From Xylanibacter caecicola (GTDB taxonomy: Bacteria; Bacteroidota; Bacteroidia; Bacteroidales; Bacteroidaceae): a stretch of 64,000 nucleotides of DNA. A program made the position numbers and the translations under genes. The stretch's first letter is position 1; each line of letters starts with the position of its first letter. The notes below the pieces were generated by a model, which ran no database searches, was not told the DNA's origin, and saw only the letters and a list, made by a program, of their open reading frames with translations. Below, piece after piece: positions 1 through 8,584 of the stretch. The DNA is taken from assembly GCF_013166515.1 (NCBI RefSeq), contig NZ_JABKKJ010000010.1, forward strand, positions 1-64,000, given 5' to 3'.

Positions 1-126
1 ATTTCGGCATTGGTTCGATAAATTAAAGTGTCGCAACTCTAATATAGCGAATTTCTGCGGAAGTACGCTGTATTTTAATATATTGGCAGGAATTTTAACA
101 GTTTGAAATTAGTTTAAATCACTTCA

Positions 127-555
127 TTGTGTTGCACAATGTCTTGCAATAAGAAGACATCTGAAGAGGCACCCCAAAACGTGCTTGGCATACAGTCTTA
201 TAAGGTACCGGCATATTCTTCTGCGACATTAAGAGGCACGGAGTGGGTGGCTGATTATTCCTGTAAGGATGATGAATACCGCATATGCTTTACGGACTCT
301 TTATATATATGTACCGAAATTTTATTGGGAAAAACGTGGGAATATAAATATCCTTATTATGTATCCGAAACTCCGGACAGGGTCTTTGACAAGGCAAGGG
401 TTGGTAAGGAAAATGTCGGAGACTATTTTATTTCTTATTCCACGTACAGAGGTCGTGCCGATGTAGAAGCCATAGAGATTTATTATGTTTCGCCTGAAAA
501 GCTTGTTTTAGTAAAGTGGAATAATGATACAGTGTCTTATACGAGATACAAATAA
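127..555 (+). CDS. Hypothetical protein, possibly a 5'-damaged lipoprotein
   Basis: I do not recognise the family. The ORF can start at TTG 127 or ATG 139; neither has a clear ribosome binding site. The N-terminus from the ATG (MSCNKKTSEE) looks like the mature start of a Bacteroidota lipoprotein, Cys followed by polar residues, but no complete signal peptide precedes it. Reading the same frame upstream gives a short hydrophobic run (ITSLCCTMSC) preceded by an in-frame TAA at 115-117. The gene may therefore be a lipoprotein whose signal sequence carries a nonsense codon, or simply a short secreted protein with a TTG start. It is convergent with the cca gene. Confidence 0.5.
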   Translation: MCCTMSCNKKTSEEAPQNVLGIQSYKVPAYSSATLRGTEWVADYSCKDDEYRICFTDSLYICTEILLGKTWEYKYPYYVSETPDRVFDKARVGKENVGDYFISYSTYRGRADVEAIEIYYVSPEKLVLVKWNNDTVSYTRYK

Positions 556-580
556 TATGAAAACAGGACTGAAATACGGC

Positions 581-2017
581 TCAGGAATTGCCGCATTTCA
601 GTCCCATTTTTTTTGCCTTTTCCATTAATAGCCGCATCAGCGGTTCGCGTTCGTTTGGCACTTTGTTGTCAAGAACAGCATCCTTGAGTGCCTGTTTAAG
701 GTCGCCGACTTCGCGCGAAGGCTTAAGGTTGAACATTTCCATTATCTCATTGCCGTCTATGCAAGGCTGTAACAGGCGTTTGTAGTCTTTCTCCTTAAGG
801 TCGGTTATCTTCTCGCGCACCATACGGAAGTTTTCAAGGAAACATTTCTTGCGCACTTGGTTCTTGCTCGTTATATCTGCCTCGCATAGCTTCATCAGGT
901 CGTCGATATCGTCACCTGCATCATTAAGCAACCGGCGCACGGCACTGTCGGTGACCTCCTCATCGGCAATAACTATAGGACGCATGTGCAGATCAACCAT
1001 TTTCTGCACATATTTCATCTTCGCATCCATGGGCAGTTTGAGCCGTCTAAAGATGTCTGGAACCATTTTGGCACCGATGAAATTGTGGTTGTGGAAAGTC
1101 CATCCGGCACTGTTGTCCCAACGCTTGGACCGCGGCTTACCGATGTCGTGCATCAGTGCGCCCCACCGCAGCCAAAGGTTGTCTGATGTGCGGCATACGT
1201 TGTCGAGAACCTCCAGTGTGTGATAGAAATTGTTCTTGTGTGCCCTGCCGTTGCGTTTTTCCACAATGTCGAGTACGTTCAGTTCCGGAATGATTATCTG
1301 TAGCAGTCCGCTGCGCTGCAAGTCGACGAAACCCTTGCTTGGCGTAGGCGTCATCATTATCTTGTTCAGTTCCTCCTGTATGCGCTCGCCACTGATGATA
1401 CGTATACGTTCGGCATTGCGTTCGAGAGCCGCAAAAGTGTCGTCGTCGATGAAAAAATTGAGCTGTGTGGCAAAGCGTATGCAGCGGAGCATGCGCAGGG
1501 GGTCGTCGGAAAAGGTTATGTCGGGGTCGAGCGGTGTGCGGATAATGCCGTCGTACATGTCGTCTATGCCGCCGAACGGGTCGACAAGCTCGCCGAAACG
1601 ATGCTTGTTGAGACACACTGCAAGGGCGTTTATGGTGAAGTCGCGGCGGTTCTGGTCGTCTTCGAGGGTTCCGTCTTCAACCACCGGCTTGCGCGAGTCG
1701 TGGCTGTAGCTCTCCTTGCGTGCTCCTACAAACTCCACCTCGATGTCCTTGTATTTCACCTGCGCTGTGCCGAAATTACGGAAAACGGATATATGCGCCT
1801 TTCTGCCAAGCGACTTGCGCAGTGCGTCGGCAACCTCTATGCCGCTGCCAACGACAACCACGTCGATATCATTTGAAGGTCTTTCAAGAAACAAGTCGCG
1901 TACATATCCGCCTACGACATAACATTCGACGCCAAGGCTGTCGGCTGCATCCGAAATCTTATGAAAAATCTCTTTGTCCAATAACTGTGCCAAATCGGCA
2001 TCCGTAAGTAATCTCAT
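581..2017 (-). CDS. cca: CCA tRNA nucleotidyltransferase with HD domain
   Basis: Adds or repairs the CCA end of tRNAs (or processes RNA ends as a poly(A)-polymerase family member) in the cytoplasm. The 478-residue protein has the class II nucleotidyltransferase head near residues 25-160, with GGYVRD and the DIDVV metal-binding motif, then the RNA-binding neck, then an HD domain (ALMHDIGKP near residue 290). The tail GNS follows a basic helix. Both tRNA genes seen in this window lack an encoded CCA, which fits the need for this enzyme. A minus-strand TATCTTTG site (complement of 2041-2048) lies just upstream and is a likely promoter. ATG 2017 is the natural start. Confidence 0.93.
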   Translation of the reverse strand: MRLLTDADLAQLLDKEIFHKISDAADSLGVECYVVGGYVRDLFLERPSNDIDVVVVGSGIEVADALRKSLGRKAHISVFRNFGTAQVKYKDIEVEFVGARKESYSHDSRKPVVEDGTLEDDQNRRDFTINALAVCLNKHRFGELVDPFGGIDDMYDGIIRTPLDPDITFSDDPLRMLRCIRFATQLNFFIDDDTFAALERNAERIRIISGERIQEELNKIMMTPTPSKGFVDLQRSGLLQIIIPELNVLDIVEKRNGRAHKNNFYHTLEVLDNVCRTSDNLWLRWGALMHDIGKPRSKRWDNSAGWTFHNHNFIGAKMVPDIFRRLKLPMDAKMKYVQKMVDLHMRPIVIADEEVTDSAVRRLLNDAGDDIDDLMKLCEADITSKNQVRKKCFLENFRMVREKITDLKEKDYKRLLQPCIDGNEIMEMFNLKPSREVGDLKQALKDAVLDNKVPNEREPLMRLLMEKAKKMGLKCGNS

Positions 2018-2040
2018 AGCCTATTTCCTGTAAACGTTTG

Positions 2041-2048
2041 CAAAGATA
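2041..2048 (-). promoter_or_regulatory. Predicted -7 element (TATCTTTG) of cca
   Basis: The minus strand reads TATCTTTG, a perfect match to the Bacteroidota -7 consensus TAnnTTTG, about 24 bases before the cca ATG. A second perfect match on the plus strand at 2102-2109 makes this a divergent promoter pair. Confidence 0.6.
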
Positions 2049-2101
2049 ACCATTTAAATTGAATTTTACAGACAATCTTTTACAATGTGGCTTAAAAACG
2101 C

Positions 2102-2109
2102 TATCTTTG
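2102..2109 (+). promoter_or_regulatory. Predicted -7 element (TATCTTTG) for the downstream lipoprotein
   Basis: TATCTTTG matches the Bacteroidota -7 consensus. It sits in a pair of imperfect repeats (about 2103-2131 and 2168-2196), each containing TCTTTGCAT followed by GAGACAAG or AAGACAAG and a GCGT word. The next plus-strand gene starts about 125 bases downstream. Confidence 0.5.
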
Positions 2110-2196
2110 CATAAGACAAGCCGCGTCTCGGCAATCCTAAGCGAGCTTGATTGCACTCGACTTGCATTGTCTTTGCATGAGACAAGCTGCGTATCG
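2103..2196 (+). repeat. Two imperfect copies of a promoter-like repeat
   Basis: Copy one (2103-2131) and copy two (2168-2196) share the pattern TCTTTGCAT(A/G)AGACAAGC(C/T)GCGT(C/A)TCG with a few substitutions. Both start with a -7-like TCTTTG. The spacer is about 36 bases. The pair resembles a dispersed, promoter-associated repeat rather than coding sequence. Confidence 0.55.
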
Positions 2197-2231
2197 ATTG
2201 TCTGAATAAAGTTTGTCTTTACATAAAAAGA

Positions 2232-2687
2232 ATGTTTATGAGCAGAAAAATATTTGCCGTTGCGGTTATAGCAATGTTGTTTTGTGCGTGCAAGAACGTC
2301 AAAGAGGATGCCATGAAACTGGCTGACGAGTGCGAGGAACTGTATGACAACGGGCGATATGATGCGGCGTTGTCCCTTATAGATTCGTTGCGGCGCACTT
2401 ATCCGGATGTGTCGGGGGCGCGGAAGAAGGCGCTTGTGATATATCAGAAAGCCGAACTTGCCAAGGCGCAGGACGATGTCAAGGATATGGACAAGGCTTT
2501 GCAGCAGGCGAGTGAAGATTTTCATGTTATAGACTCGGTGGTTGCCCGGCATAAGACAGACGGCGTGGTGACGGCGGAGGAGCTGACACGGCACACGCGT
2601 ATGCGCATGAAGCGTGACTCATTGCAGACCCGCTTCGATGTGCAATGCGCGAAAATAAGGTTTATAAAGAAGAAAATGAAGGAATAG
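2232..2687 (+). CDS. Hypothetical lipoprotein
   Basis: Unknown function. The 151-residue protein begins with a lipoprotein signal peptide (SRKIFAVAVIAMLFCAC); the Cys after LFCA is the likely lipidation site, so the mature protein should sit in the membrane facing the periplasm or surface. The mature part is charged and predicted helical, with TPR-like spacing in the first half (ELYDNGRYDAALSLIDSL). The start could be ATG 2232 or ATG 2238; the second gives the more usual MSRK. It stands alone between cca and a repeat-rich spacer. Similar small helical lipoproteins are common in Bacteroidales, but I cannot name a family. Confidence 0.75.
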   Translation: MFMSRKIFAVAVIAMLFCACKNVKEDAMKLADECEELYDNGRYDAALSLIDSLRRTYPDVSGARKKALVIYQKAELAKAQDDVKDMDKALQQASEDFHVIDSVVARHKTDGVVTAEELTRHTRMRMKRDSLQTRFDVQCAKIRFIKKKMKE

Positions 2688-2786
2688 CCGTTTGTTTCAA
2701 CGATAAGAAAAGTTATGCGTCGGAAGCTCTCGCGCGTACATTATATTATTATATGTACGGAATAGGGCTGAATAAGAAGATAAAGG

Positions 2787-2834
2787 GAGATATAAGAAGA
2801 TATGTGGCTTGCGCCACAGAAGATAAAGGACAAT
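2787..2834 (+). repeat. Intergenic hairpin repeat, copy A
   Basis: This 48-bp segment is nearly identical to 30923-30969. It holds a small hairpin, TGTGGC (2803-2808) and GCCACA (2813-2818), flanked by GAGATA/AAGAAGATA purine-rich words and AAGGACAAT. The other copy has TGCGGC and GCCGCA, a compensated base-pair change, which supports a selected RNA or DNA hairpin. Confidence 0.6.
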
Positions 2835-2930
2835 AGTTTTATATCATGTAACCCTGCATTTGTCTTATATCTCCTTCTATCTTCCCTTTATCTTCCCATA
2901 TCTCCTTTACATATATAAAAAGCATACGTC

Positions 2931-2980
2931 TTCTATCTTCTTCTATCTTCTTCTATCTTCTTCTATCTTCTTCTATCTTC
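2931..2980 (+). repeat. 10-bp tandem repeat, five perfect units
   Basis: TTCTATCTTC is repeated five times without error, followed by degenerate units (TTTTATCTCC and TCTTTATCTC) to about 3000. The strand is almost purely pyrimidine. The 2837-3079 spacer has no gene. Polypyrimidine words (CTTCTATCTTCC) also occur just upstream, at 2870-2900, and are the complement of the AGATAAAG/GAAGATA words of the hairpin repeat at 2787-2834. Confidence 0.85.
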
Positions 2981-3100
2981 TTTTATCTCCTCTTTATCTC
3001 CCAATTATAAATTATAAATTGTCAATTATCAATTAATATAAGTCTTTTATGATTGCTGTCTCGATATAAATAATTAACTTTGCGGACGAATTTCGAAATT

Positions 3101-3655
3101 ATGTCTAAACTTGTTTTGAATACCGAGGAACAGTTCGGGAGCGTAATGGCAGAGTGCCGTGCGCTTTTTGAAAAGAAACTTCATGACTATGGAGCATCGT
3201 GGAGAATATTGCGTCCGTCGTCGCTTACGGACCAACTGTTTATAAAGGCAAAGCGTATAAGAAGTCTTGAGATAAAAAGAGAGTCGTTGGTAGGCGAGGG
3301 CATACGCCCCGAGTTCATAGCTCTTGTAAACTACGGCATAGTGGGCTTGATACAGCTTGACAGGGGATTCACCGATGAAGTGGATTTATCTGTGGATGAG
3401 GCAATGGCGCTTTATGACACATTTGCAGGCGAGGCGCTGCAGCTGATGCTGAAGAAAAACCACGACTATGACGAGGCATGGCGCTCGATGCGCATAAGCA
3501 GCTATACTGATTTTATACTGACGAAGATACAAAGAGTAAAGGAGATTGAAGATCTCGAAGGTGCGACGCTGGTTTCGGAAGGCATAGATTCCAATTATAT
3601 GGATATCATTAACTATGCCGTCTTCGGTGTTATCAAACTTACTTACAGGGAATGA
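3101..3655 (+). CDS. DUF1599 domain-containing protein
   Basis: A 184-residue cytoplasmic protein of the DUF1599 family, widespread in Bacteroidota. It has two internally similar halves: [12 protein letters not shown] near residue 27 and [13 protein letters not shown] near residue 120, each followed by a helix with IK(A)KRIRSLE or [11 protein letters not shown]. The family's biochemical role is not known to me. The frame is open from TTG 3080, but a promoter -7 match (TAACTTTG) overlaps that codon, so ATG 3101 is the better start. It opens an operon with the DoxX-like gene, tpiA, a SPOR protein and folE; its stop overlaps the next ATG. Confidence 0.85.
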   Translation: MSKLVLNTEEQFGSVMAECRALFEKKLHDYGASWRILRPSSLTDQLFIKAKRIRSLEIKRESLVGEGIRPEFIALVNYGIVGLIQLDRGFTDEVDLSVDEAMALYDTFAGEALQLMLKKNHDYDEAWRSMRISSYTDFILTKIQRVKEIEDLEGATLVSEGIDSNYMDIINYAVFGVIKLTYRE

Positions 3656-5727
3656 TGTCCGGCAGGAAAATACAGTGGGCTTGCGTCAACGTTTGCCGTA
3701 TGGTGGTGGCGCTAACCTTTATACTGTCCGGATTTGTAAAGGCGGTCGACCCGCTCGGCACGCAATATAAGATACATGATTATCTTGCGGCTGCAGGCAT
3801 GGCAGACATTGTACCTGATGTGGTGACTTTGGGCTTGTCGGTATTGTTGGCGGCAGTTGAGTTCAGCATGGGTGTCTTTCTGCTTTTTGCCATACATCGC
3901 AGAACCGTGTCAAGGCTTATGCTCGCCTTTATGGTTGTGATGACACCGCTGACACTGTGGCTTGCGCTGACAGATCCGGTGAAAGACTGCGGTTGTTTCG
4001 GCGATGCCGTGGTGCTGACAAACTGGGAGACGTTTGCAAAGAATGTCGTGTTGCTTGTCTGTACGTTCGTGATATTCCGCCGACCGATGATGATGGTGCG
4101 TTTTATAAGCAAGACAAACCAGTGGATAATATTAAACTACACGGTACTGTTCATACTTGTGTCGAGTGTATATTGTCTTTATTATCTGCCGGTACTTGAC
4201 TTCCGACCTTATCATGTGGGAGCGGATATAAAGAAAGGTATGGAGATTCCCGACGGCGCGGAGCAGCCGCAGTTCGAGACAACGTTTATTCTTGAGAAGA
4301 ACGGCACGCGCAAAGAGTTTACCGTGGACAACTATCCGGACTCGACATGGACGTTTGTAGACAGCAAGACGGTGCAGACGGCTGCCGGATATGTACCGGA
4401 AATACATGACTTCTACATGCAGACGCTGGATGGTGAAGAGGATGTCACGGACAAGATACTTGATGAAGAGGGGTACACATTTCTGCTAATCTCTCCTCAT
4501 ATAGAGCAGGCGGACGACTTGAACTTCGGCGACATAGATGTGATATATGAGTATTGCATGGATCATGGATATTCGTTCCGTTGTCTTACGGCAAGCAACG
4601 AGGATGCCATTCAGAGGTGGAGAGACATCACCGGAGCGGAGTATGAGTTTCTGCATGCTGACGAGACGACACTGAAGACAGTCATACGGAGCAATCCCGG
4701 ACTGATGCTTTTAAAGCATGGGGTGGTGTTGTGGAAATGGAGTCACAACGATTTGCCCGATCTTGACGAAAATGCTCCGAGACTGGAGGACACGGTTTAT
4801 GGTACGGTAAAGCAGGAGTCGTTTACCGAAACGGTTACGGAGATTGTCCTGTGGTTTATGTTGCCCCTTCTGTTGCTGACATTTGCTGACAGAATGTGGG
4901 CATGGACGGGCTGGTTGAGGAAGAAAAAGAATTCTAACAAAAGATATCAACGATTAAACAAAAAGAACATGAGAAAGAAAATTGTAGCAGGAAACTGGAA
5001 AATGAACATGAACCTGCAGGAAGGTGTAGCTTTGGCTAAGGAACTTAATGAGGCGCTTACAGCCGATAAACCAAACTGCGACGTGATAATCTGTACGCCG
5101 TTCATACATCTGGCATCTGTGGCACAGATACTTGATAAAGACGTTATAGGGCTGGGCGCAGAGAACTGTGCAGATAAGGAAAAGGGTGCGTATACGGGTG
5201 AGGTTTCTGCCGAAATGGTGAAGAGCACGGGGGCTCAGTATGTCATCCTCGGTCACTCTGAGCGTCGCGGATACTACGGAGAGACATCGGAGATACTTAA
5301 GGAAAAGACACTGCTTGCACTGAAGAACGGGCTGAAAGTTATCTTCTGTATAGGAGAGAGCCTGGAGGAGCGTGAGGCAAATAAGCAGAACGAGGTCGTG
5401 AAGGCCGAGCTTGAGGGCAGCGTGTTCAATCTTACTGCAGAAGAATTCAAGAACATTGTGATAGCATACGAGCCGATATGGGCTATCGGAACAGGTAAGA
5501 CTGCTACAAGTGAGCAGGCTGAAGAGATACATGCTTACATCCGCAGCATCATCGCAGAGAAGTATGGCGAAGACGTAGCCAACGAAACTTCAATCCTTTA
5601 TGGTGGAAGCTGCAAGGCAAGCAATGCTCCGGAGCTTTTTGCAAAGGAAGATATCGACGGCGGACTTATCGGAGGTGCTTCGTTAAAGGCTACTGATTTC
5701 AAGGGCATCATCGATGCTTGGAAGTAA
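3652..5727 (+). CDS. DoxX-like membrane protein in frame with triosephosphate isomerase (fused ORF)
   Basis: One open frame of 691 codons. Residues 1-150 form a four-helix DoxX/MauE-like membrane domain with the motif DCGCFGDA (near residue 113). Residues 150-420 form a soluble domain followed by a final membrane helix ([17 protein letters not shown]). From residue 440 on the frame is a full triosephosphate isomerase. In related Bacteroidales these are, to my knowledge, two adjacent genes; here no stop lies between the membrane-helix end and the TPI methionine at 4969. The two parts may be made as a fusion or as separate proteins by internal initiation. The ATG at 3652 overlaps the DUF1599 stop (ATGA), suggesting coupling. 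Confidence 0.8.
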   Translation: MMSGRKIQWACVNVCRMVVALTFILSGFVKAVDPLGTQYKIHDYLAAAGMADIVPDVVTLGLSVLLAAVEFSMGVFLLFAIHRRTVSRLMLAFMVVMTPLTLWLALTDPVKDCGCFGDAVVLTNWETFAKNVVLLVCTFVIFRRPMMMVRFISKTNQWIILNYTVLFILVSSVYCLYYLPVLDFRPYHVGADIKKGMEIPDGAEQPQFETTFILEKNGTRKEFTVDNYPDSTWTFVDSKTVQTAAGYVPEIHDFYMQTLDGEEDVTDKILDEEGYTFLLISPHIEQADDLNFGDIDVIYEYCMDHGYSFRCLTASNEDAIQRWRDITGAEYEFLHADETTLKTVIRSNPGLMLLKHGVVLWKWSHNDLPDLDENAPRLEDTVYGTVKQESFTETVTEIVLWFMLPLLLLTFADRMWAWTGWLRKKKNSNKRYQRLNKKNMRKKIVAGNWKMNMNLQEGVALAKELNEALTADKPNCDVIICTPFIHLASVAQILDKDVIGLGAENCADKEKGAYTGEVSAEMVKSTGAQYVILGHSERRGYYGETSEILKEKTLLALKNGLKVIFCIGESLEEREANKQNEVVKAELEGSVFNLTAEEFKNIVIAYEPIWAIGTGKTATSEQAEEIHAYIRSIIAEKYGEDVANETSILYGGSCKASNAPELFAKEDIDGGLIGGASLKATDFKGIIDAWK
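4969..5727 (+). CDS. tpiA: Triosephosphate isomerase (internal start)
   Basis: Interconverts dihydroxyacetone phosphate and glyceraldehyde-3-phosphate in glycolysis. From ATG 4969 the protein is 252 residues, the normal length for the family. Visible motifs are NWKMN (catalytic Lys region), LGHSERR (electrophilic His), [11 protein letters not shown] (catalytic Glu and flexible loop 6) and [18 protein letters not shown] (phosphate binding). The 37 codons before it are Lys/Asn-rich ([16 protein letters not shown]) and look like a translated spacer. AAAAAGAAC before the ATG is a weak A-rich initiation region typical of Bacteroidota. The enzyme call is certain; whether it is free or fused is open. 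Confidence 0.95.
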   Translation: MRKKIVAGNWKMNMNLQEGVALAKELNEALTADKPNCDVIICTPFIHLASVAQILDKDVIGLGAENCADKEKGAYTGEVSAEMVKSTGAQYVILGHSERRGYYGETSEILKEKTLLALKNGLKVIFCIGESLEEREANKQNEVVKAELEGSVFNLTAEEFKNIVIAYEPIWAIGTGKTATSEQAEEIHAYIRSIIAEKYGEDVANETSILYGGSCKASNAPELFAKEDIDGGLIGGASLKATDFKGIIDAWK

Positions 5728-5798
5728 TACATACACTCATGGTGGTCGGTGTTTTGGCACCGATCGCCATGTCTTTATAAATTAATAATACTATAATC

Positions 5799-6413
5799 AT
5801 GAAACAATTCGTCGTCATATTATTATTGGTGTCCGGCTCGTTTGTGCATGTGCATGCCCAGTCTTTTCTTGAAAGTCTTAGGAAAAAGGAACAGGGTAGA
5901 GGTACTGTCACGGTAATTCAGAACGCCGGTATCGACGAGTTGGTTAACAATGCCAAGCTTAGCAAGACTCCAAATACTCCTGCCGTAAAACCTGTAGAGG
6001 AAAAAAAAACAGTGGGAAAAACCGCTGCCGACACTCGTGAAACTGCCGGACGGAATACTTCTGTCACACAATCAGCGGGGATTAACAAATCTGATAATGC
6101 TGCCGACAGCCCGAACGTGAGTCACGGAAAGAAGGTGATGACAAACACACACAAGGTTGTGGGATATCGCATACAGGCATATTCGGGCGGAAATTCTCGT
6201 GAAGACAGGCAGAAGGCTGAGCGAATAAGCAGTGCCATAAAGTCGCGTTTCCCTGAGATGCCGGTATATGTGCATTTTTATTCTCCACGTTGGATATGTC
6301 GTGTCGGCAACTTCAGAACATACGAGGATGCGGTAAAGATGCTTAAGGAGATAAAGGGTATGGGGTATACTCAGGCTTGTATAGTGAAAGGAAAGATAAA
6401 CGTGCGCTATTGA
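5799..6413 (+). CDS. SPOR domain-containing protein
   Basis: A 204-residue exported protein. Residues 1-20 form a signal peptide (FVVILLLVSGSFVHVHA). A low-complexity Thr/Ala/Lys-rich linker covers residues 60-115. The C-terminus (residues 120-204) is a SPOR domain: GYRIQAYSGGNSREDRQKAE, then WICRVGNFRTYEDA and a final strand. SPOR domains bind denuded glycan strands of peptidoglycan, often at the septum. It lies between tpiA and folE, the arrangement I associate with this operon in Bacteroidales. Confidence 0.88.
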   Translation: MKQFVVILLLVSGSFVHVHAQSFLESLRKKEQGRGTVTVIQNAGIDELVNNAKLSKTPNTPAVKPVEEKKTVGKTAADTRETAGRNTSVTQSAGINKSDNAADSPNVSHGKKVMTNTHKVVGYRIQAYSGGNSREDRQKAERISSAIKSRFPEMPVYVHFYSPRWICRVGNFRTYEDAVKMLKEIKGMGYTQACIVKGKINVRY

Positions 6414-6444
6414 GCGTTGCGGTGATAGATTAAAAAAGTAATTT

Positions 6445-7032
6445 ATGAATCCCGAAACAGAATTTCGTGAAGGGCTTGACGAGCTTGCCTCACATTATAA
6501 AAGTATTCTCGACTTATTAGGGGAAGACTCTTCAAGGGAAGGACTGGAGAAGACTCCGATGCGTGTGGCAAAGGCTATGCAGATACTTACACGCGGATAT
6601 TATCAGGATGCAAACAAGGTACTTCTTGATGCTTTGTTTGAAGAGAAGTACAATCAGATGGTCATTGTAAAGGACATAGACTTCTTTTCCATGTGCGAGC
6701 ATCACATGTTGCCGTTTTATGGAAAGGTTCATGTGGCGTACATTCCTAACGGATATATAACGGGACTGAGCAAGATTGCACGTGTAGTGGATATTTTCAG
6801 TCACCGTCTTCAGGTGCAGGAACGTATGACATTGCAGATAAAGGAATGTATACAACAGACCTTAAAGCCGCTTGGTGTGATGGTGGTTGTCGAGGCAAAG
6901 CATATGTGCATGCAGATGCGTGGCGTGGAGAAACGTAATGCCATAACTACGACGAGCGATTTCAGCGGTGCTTTCAATCAGGCGAAGACACGCGAGGAAT
7001 TTATGAACCTGCTTCGTGGGGAATGCAGATAA
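6445..7032 (+). CDS. folE: GTP cyclohydrolase I
   Basis: Converts GTP to 7,8-dihydroneopterin triphosphate, the first step of folate or pterin synthesis. The 195 residues match the family length. Motifs include MCEHHMLPF (zinc-binding Cys and His near residues 82-86), [17 protein letters not shown] and [10 protein letters not shown], the second zinc Cys. ATG 6445 follows the SPOR gene by about 30 bases, so it is probably the last gene of the 3101-7032 operon. Confidence 0.96.
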   Translation: MNPETEFREGLDELASHYKSILDLLGEDSSREGLEKTPMRVAKAMQILTRGYYQDANKVLLDALFEEKYNQMVIVKDIDFFSMCEHHMLPFYGKVHVAYIPNGYITGLSKIARVVDIFSHRLQVQERMTLQIKECIQQTLKPLGVMVVVEAKHMCMQMRGVEKRNAITTTSDFSGAFNQAKTREEFMNLLRGECR

Positions 7033-7122
7033 ATGCTGAAAAAATATATCTTCAGCGTGCAATGATTTAAAAGAATGCCGTTATATAGATAGTATAACAT
7101 TAATATAAACAAATAGACAAAC

Positions 7123-7785
7123 ATGAAAAATCTAAAGAAAATCCTTATTCTCGCAGCCTACTGCGTTATCACCGGTACAGCATTGACTTCTTGTCTTGAC
7201 AGTGACGGGAATTATCTCACTACGCGTGAGATGACTGATATTGAGAAAGCCAAGTATCTTACCGAGATAGCGGGAGAATATAGCGGCATGGTTGTGCATA
7301 CATATTTGGATCGCAATGAGAAAGCTTATGCAGACACGGTTAAGAATGTAAGTTGGGAAATATATCAGGACAAGACTATTGAAATAGAGGATCTTCCGGA
7401 TGCAATGTTCTGGCGTTATATGAAGAGTGGAGACGATATAACAGAGGCAACAAAGAATTCTACGACAAAAAGCAACTTGGAACTTACAATTGCGGGTATG
7501 TTTACTCAACAGTATACCGATGGTACTGTCTATTCAAATTACTTTGCGTTAGACGGAAAAAACAAGGAACACAAATTCGACATCATACGTAATGAGGACG
7601 GTACGGATATATCTTACCCTGTAACTGTTAAGTTCGCGGATTCCGGCAGATACGGTTTTTCAATTGGTGCGCTTGACACATCGAAAAAGAATATTTCAAT
7701 GCAGTTGATTCTTTCAGGTGTAAAAGTTGATAATACAGAACAGAAATCGGACGAAGCGATTTGGTTTATAGGAAAAAAACTGTAA
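7123..7785 (+). CDS. DUF4840-like lipoprotein
   Basis: A 220-residue exported protein with a lipoprotein signal (ILAAYCVITGTALTSC; lipidated Cys near residue 24, followed by LDSDG). The rest is a beta-rich soluble domain. From memory it resembles the DUF4840 group of Bacteroidales lipoproteins, for which no function is established; treat the family name as tentative. It stands alone after folE, and a strong hairpin terminator lies about 140 bases past its stop. Confidence 0.7.
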   Translation: MKNLKKILILAAYCVITGTALTSCLDSDGNYLTTREMTDIEKAKYLTEIAGEYSGMVVHTYLDRNEKAYADTVKNVSWEIYQDKTIEIEDLPDAMFWRYMKSGDDITEATKNSTTKSNLELTIAGMFTQQYTDGTVYSNYFALDGKNKEHKFDIIRNEDGTDISYPVTVKFADSGRYGFSIGALDTSKKNISMQLILSGVKVDNTEQKSDEAIWFIGKKL

Positions 7786-7923
7786 TGTGATGTAAATGGC
7801 TATGAGCAGGTTTTGTATTAATAGTTGTAATATCTCCGATATATGTTTTATACATAACCAACTTTAATAATTTATCTCTGACATCTGCTTATATATAAAC
7901 CTAAGAATTAAGTATACAGTTGG

Positions 7924-7964
7924 AAACCCATAGCTTTACGGCCGGTAAAGCTATGGGTTTTTAG
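7924..7964 (+). terminator. Rho-independent terminator
   Basis: Perfect 16-bp arms, 7924-7939 and 7945-7960, enclose a GGCCG loop; the stem ends in T-rich TTTTT. It likely ends transcription from the DUF4840 gene. The remaining 7965-8130 spacer shows no gene. Confidence 0.85.
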
Positions 7965-8130
7965 TTGTAAAGCATAGAGTTACAAACTATTTTGTTTTAT
8001 TTTCGTAATCATGATTATATCATAGTGTTTGTGCCTGATTTTATTTTGCGTCTTTTTGCGGTCTTTATTGCAATAGTTTATACATTAGTATATATTTACC
8101 GGGAAACTTTACATAAAGTTTATTCTATGT

Positions 8131-8329
8131 AAGTAGATGTTCAAAATTAAACGTATATATATTAATCTGTAGATGCTATTATTTACTTTATCATTATCTT
8201 GCACGTTCTTTCGGACTGTTTTCCCGATGTCTCATCGGTCGTGTAGCCCGCTACACTCCCTCTTCGGACATGAAAAACATCACCAAAATAACATACAATA
8301 TAATAATAATTAATTTCGGACATCTACTT
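8131..8329 (+). mobile_element. MITE-like element, copy 1 (199 bp)
   Basis: Non-coding 199-bp element with about 20-bp terminal inverted repeats: AAGTAGATGTTCAAAATTAA at the left and its near complement at the right (two mismatches). It is flanked by TA on both sides, consistent with a TA target duplication as in Tc1/mariner or IS630 insertions. Inside is a palindrome GTGTAGCCCGCTACAC. A second copy of equal length lies at 28159-28357 with high identity. No transposase is encoded, so it would depend on one elsewhere. Confidence 0.85.
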
Positions 8330-8385
8330 ATCTTTTCAGCTTTTATTTTAGATTTTTGTCAGTTAGACTTAACTGATTGAGAAAT

Positions 8386-8398
8386 AACCTTTTAGCAA
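8386..8398 (+). repeat. Candidate att direct repeat, left
   Basis: AACCTTTTAGCAA, identical to 16449-16461. The same GAAAnA lead and a following GTAACGAG word appear at both places. Confidence 0.45.
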
Positions 8399-8570
8399 AG
8401 TATTTGAGAAGTGGCGGTAACGAGTTAGCAACCGTGCGAATTTCAGCGTTTTGCGTTGCTATGCTGTCAAACAACTCTTTAACGAAGCAAAAATAAGAAG
8501 TTTTTCTGAGAAAAACAAAATTCGGATGTATCTTTTTCCATATTCTTTTGCTTGAATGATAGAATTTAAG

Positions 8571-8578
8571 TATATTTG
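8571..8578 (+). promoter_or_regulatory. Bacteroidota promoter for the structured RNA
   Basis: TATATTTG (8571-8578) is preceded after exactly 20 bases by TTTG (8547-8550), a full match to the TTTG-N19-21-TAnnTTTG promoter form. No ORF follows for almost 400 bases, pointing to an RNA gene or a long leader starting near 8585. Confidence 0.75.
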
Positions 8579-8584
8579 CATTAT

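Noticed and set aside
1137..1616. 159-residue minus-strand ORF inside cca
   Set aside because: Shadow of cca in another frame; Arg/His/Gln-rich without a domain.
2645..2836. 63-residue plus-strand ORF after the lipoprotein
   Set aside because: It overlaps the lipoprotein gene out of frame and runs into the repeat-rich spacer; composition matches the repeat, not a protein.
2931..2980. CRISPR-like array
   Set aside because: The units are directly adjacent with no spacers and only 10 bp long; this is a microsatellite.
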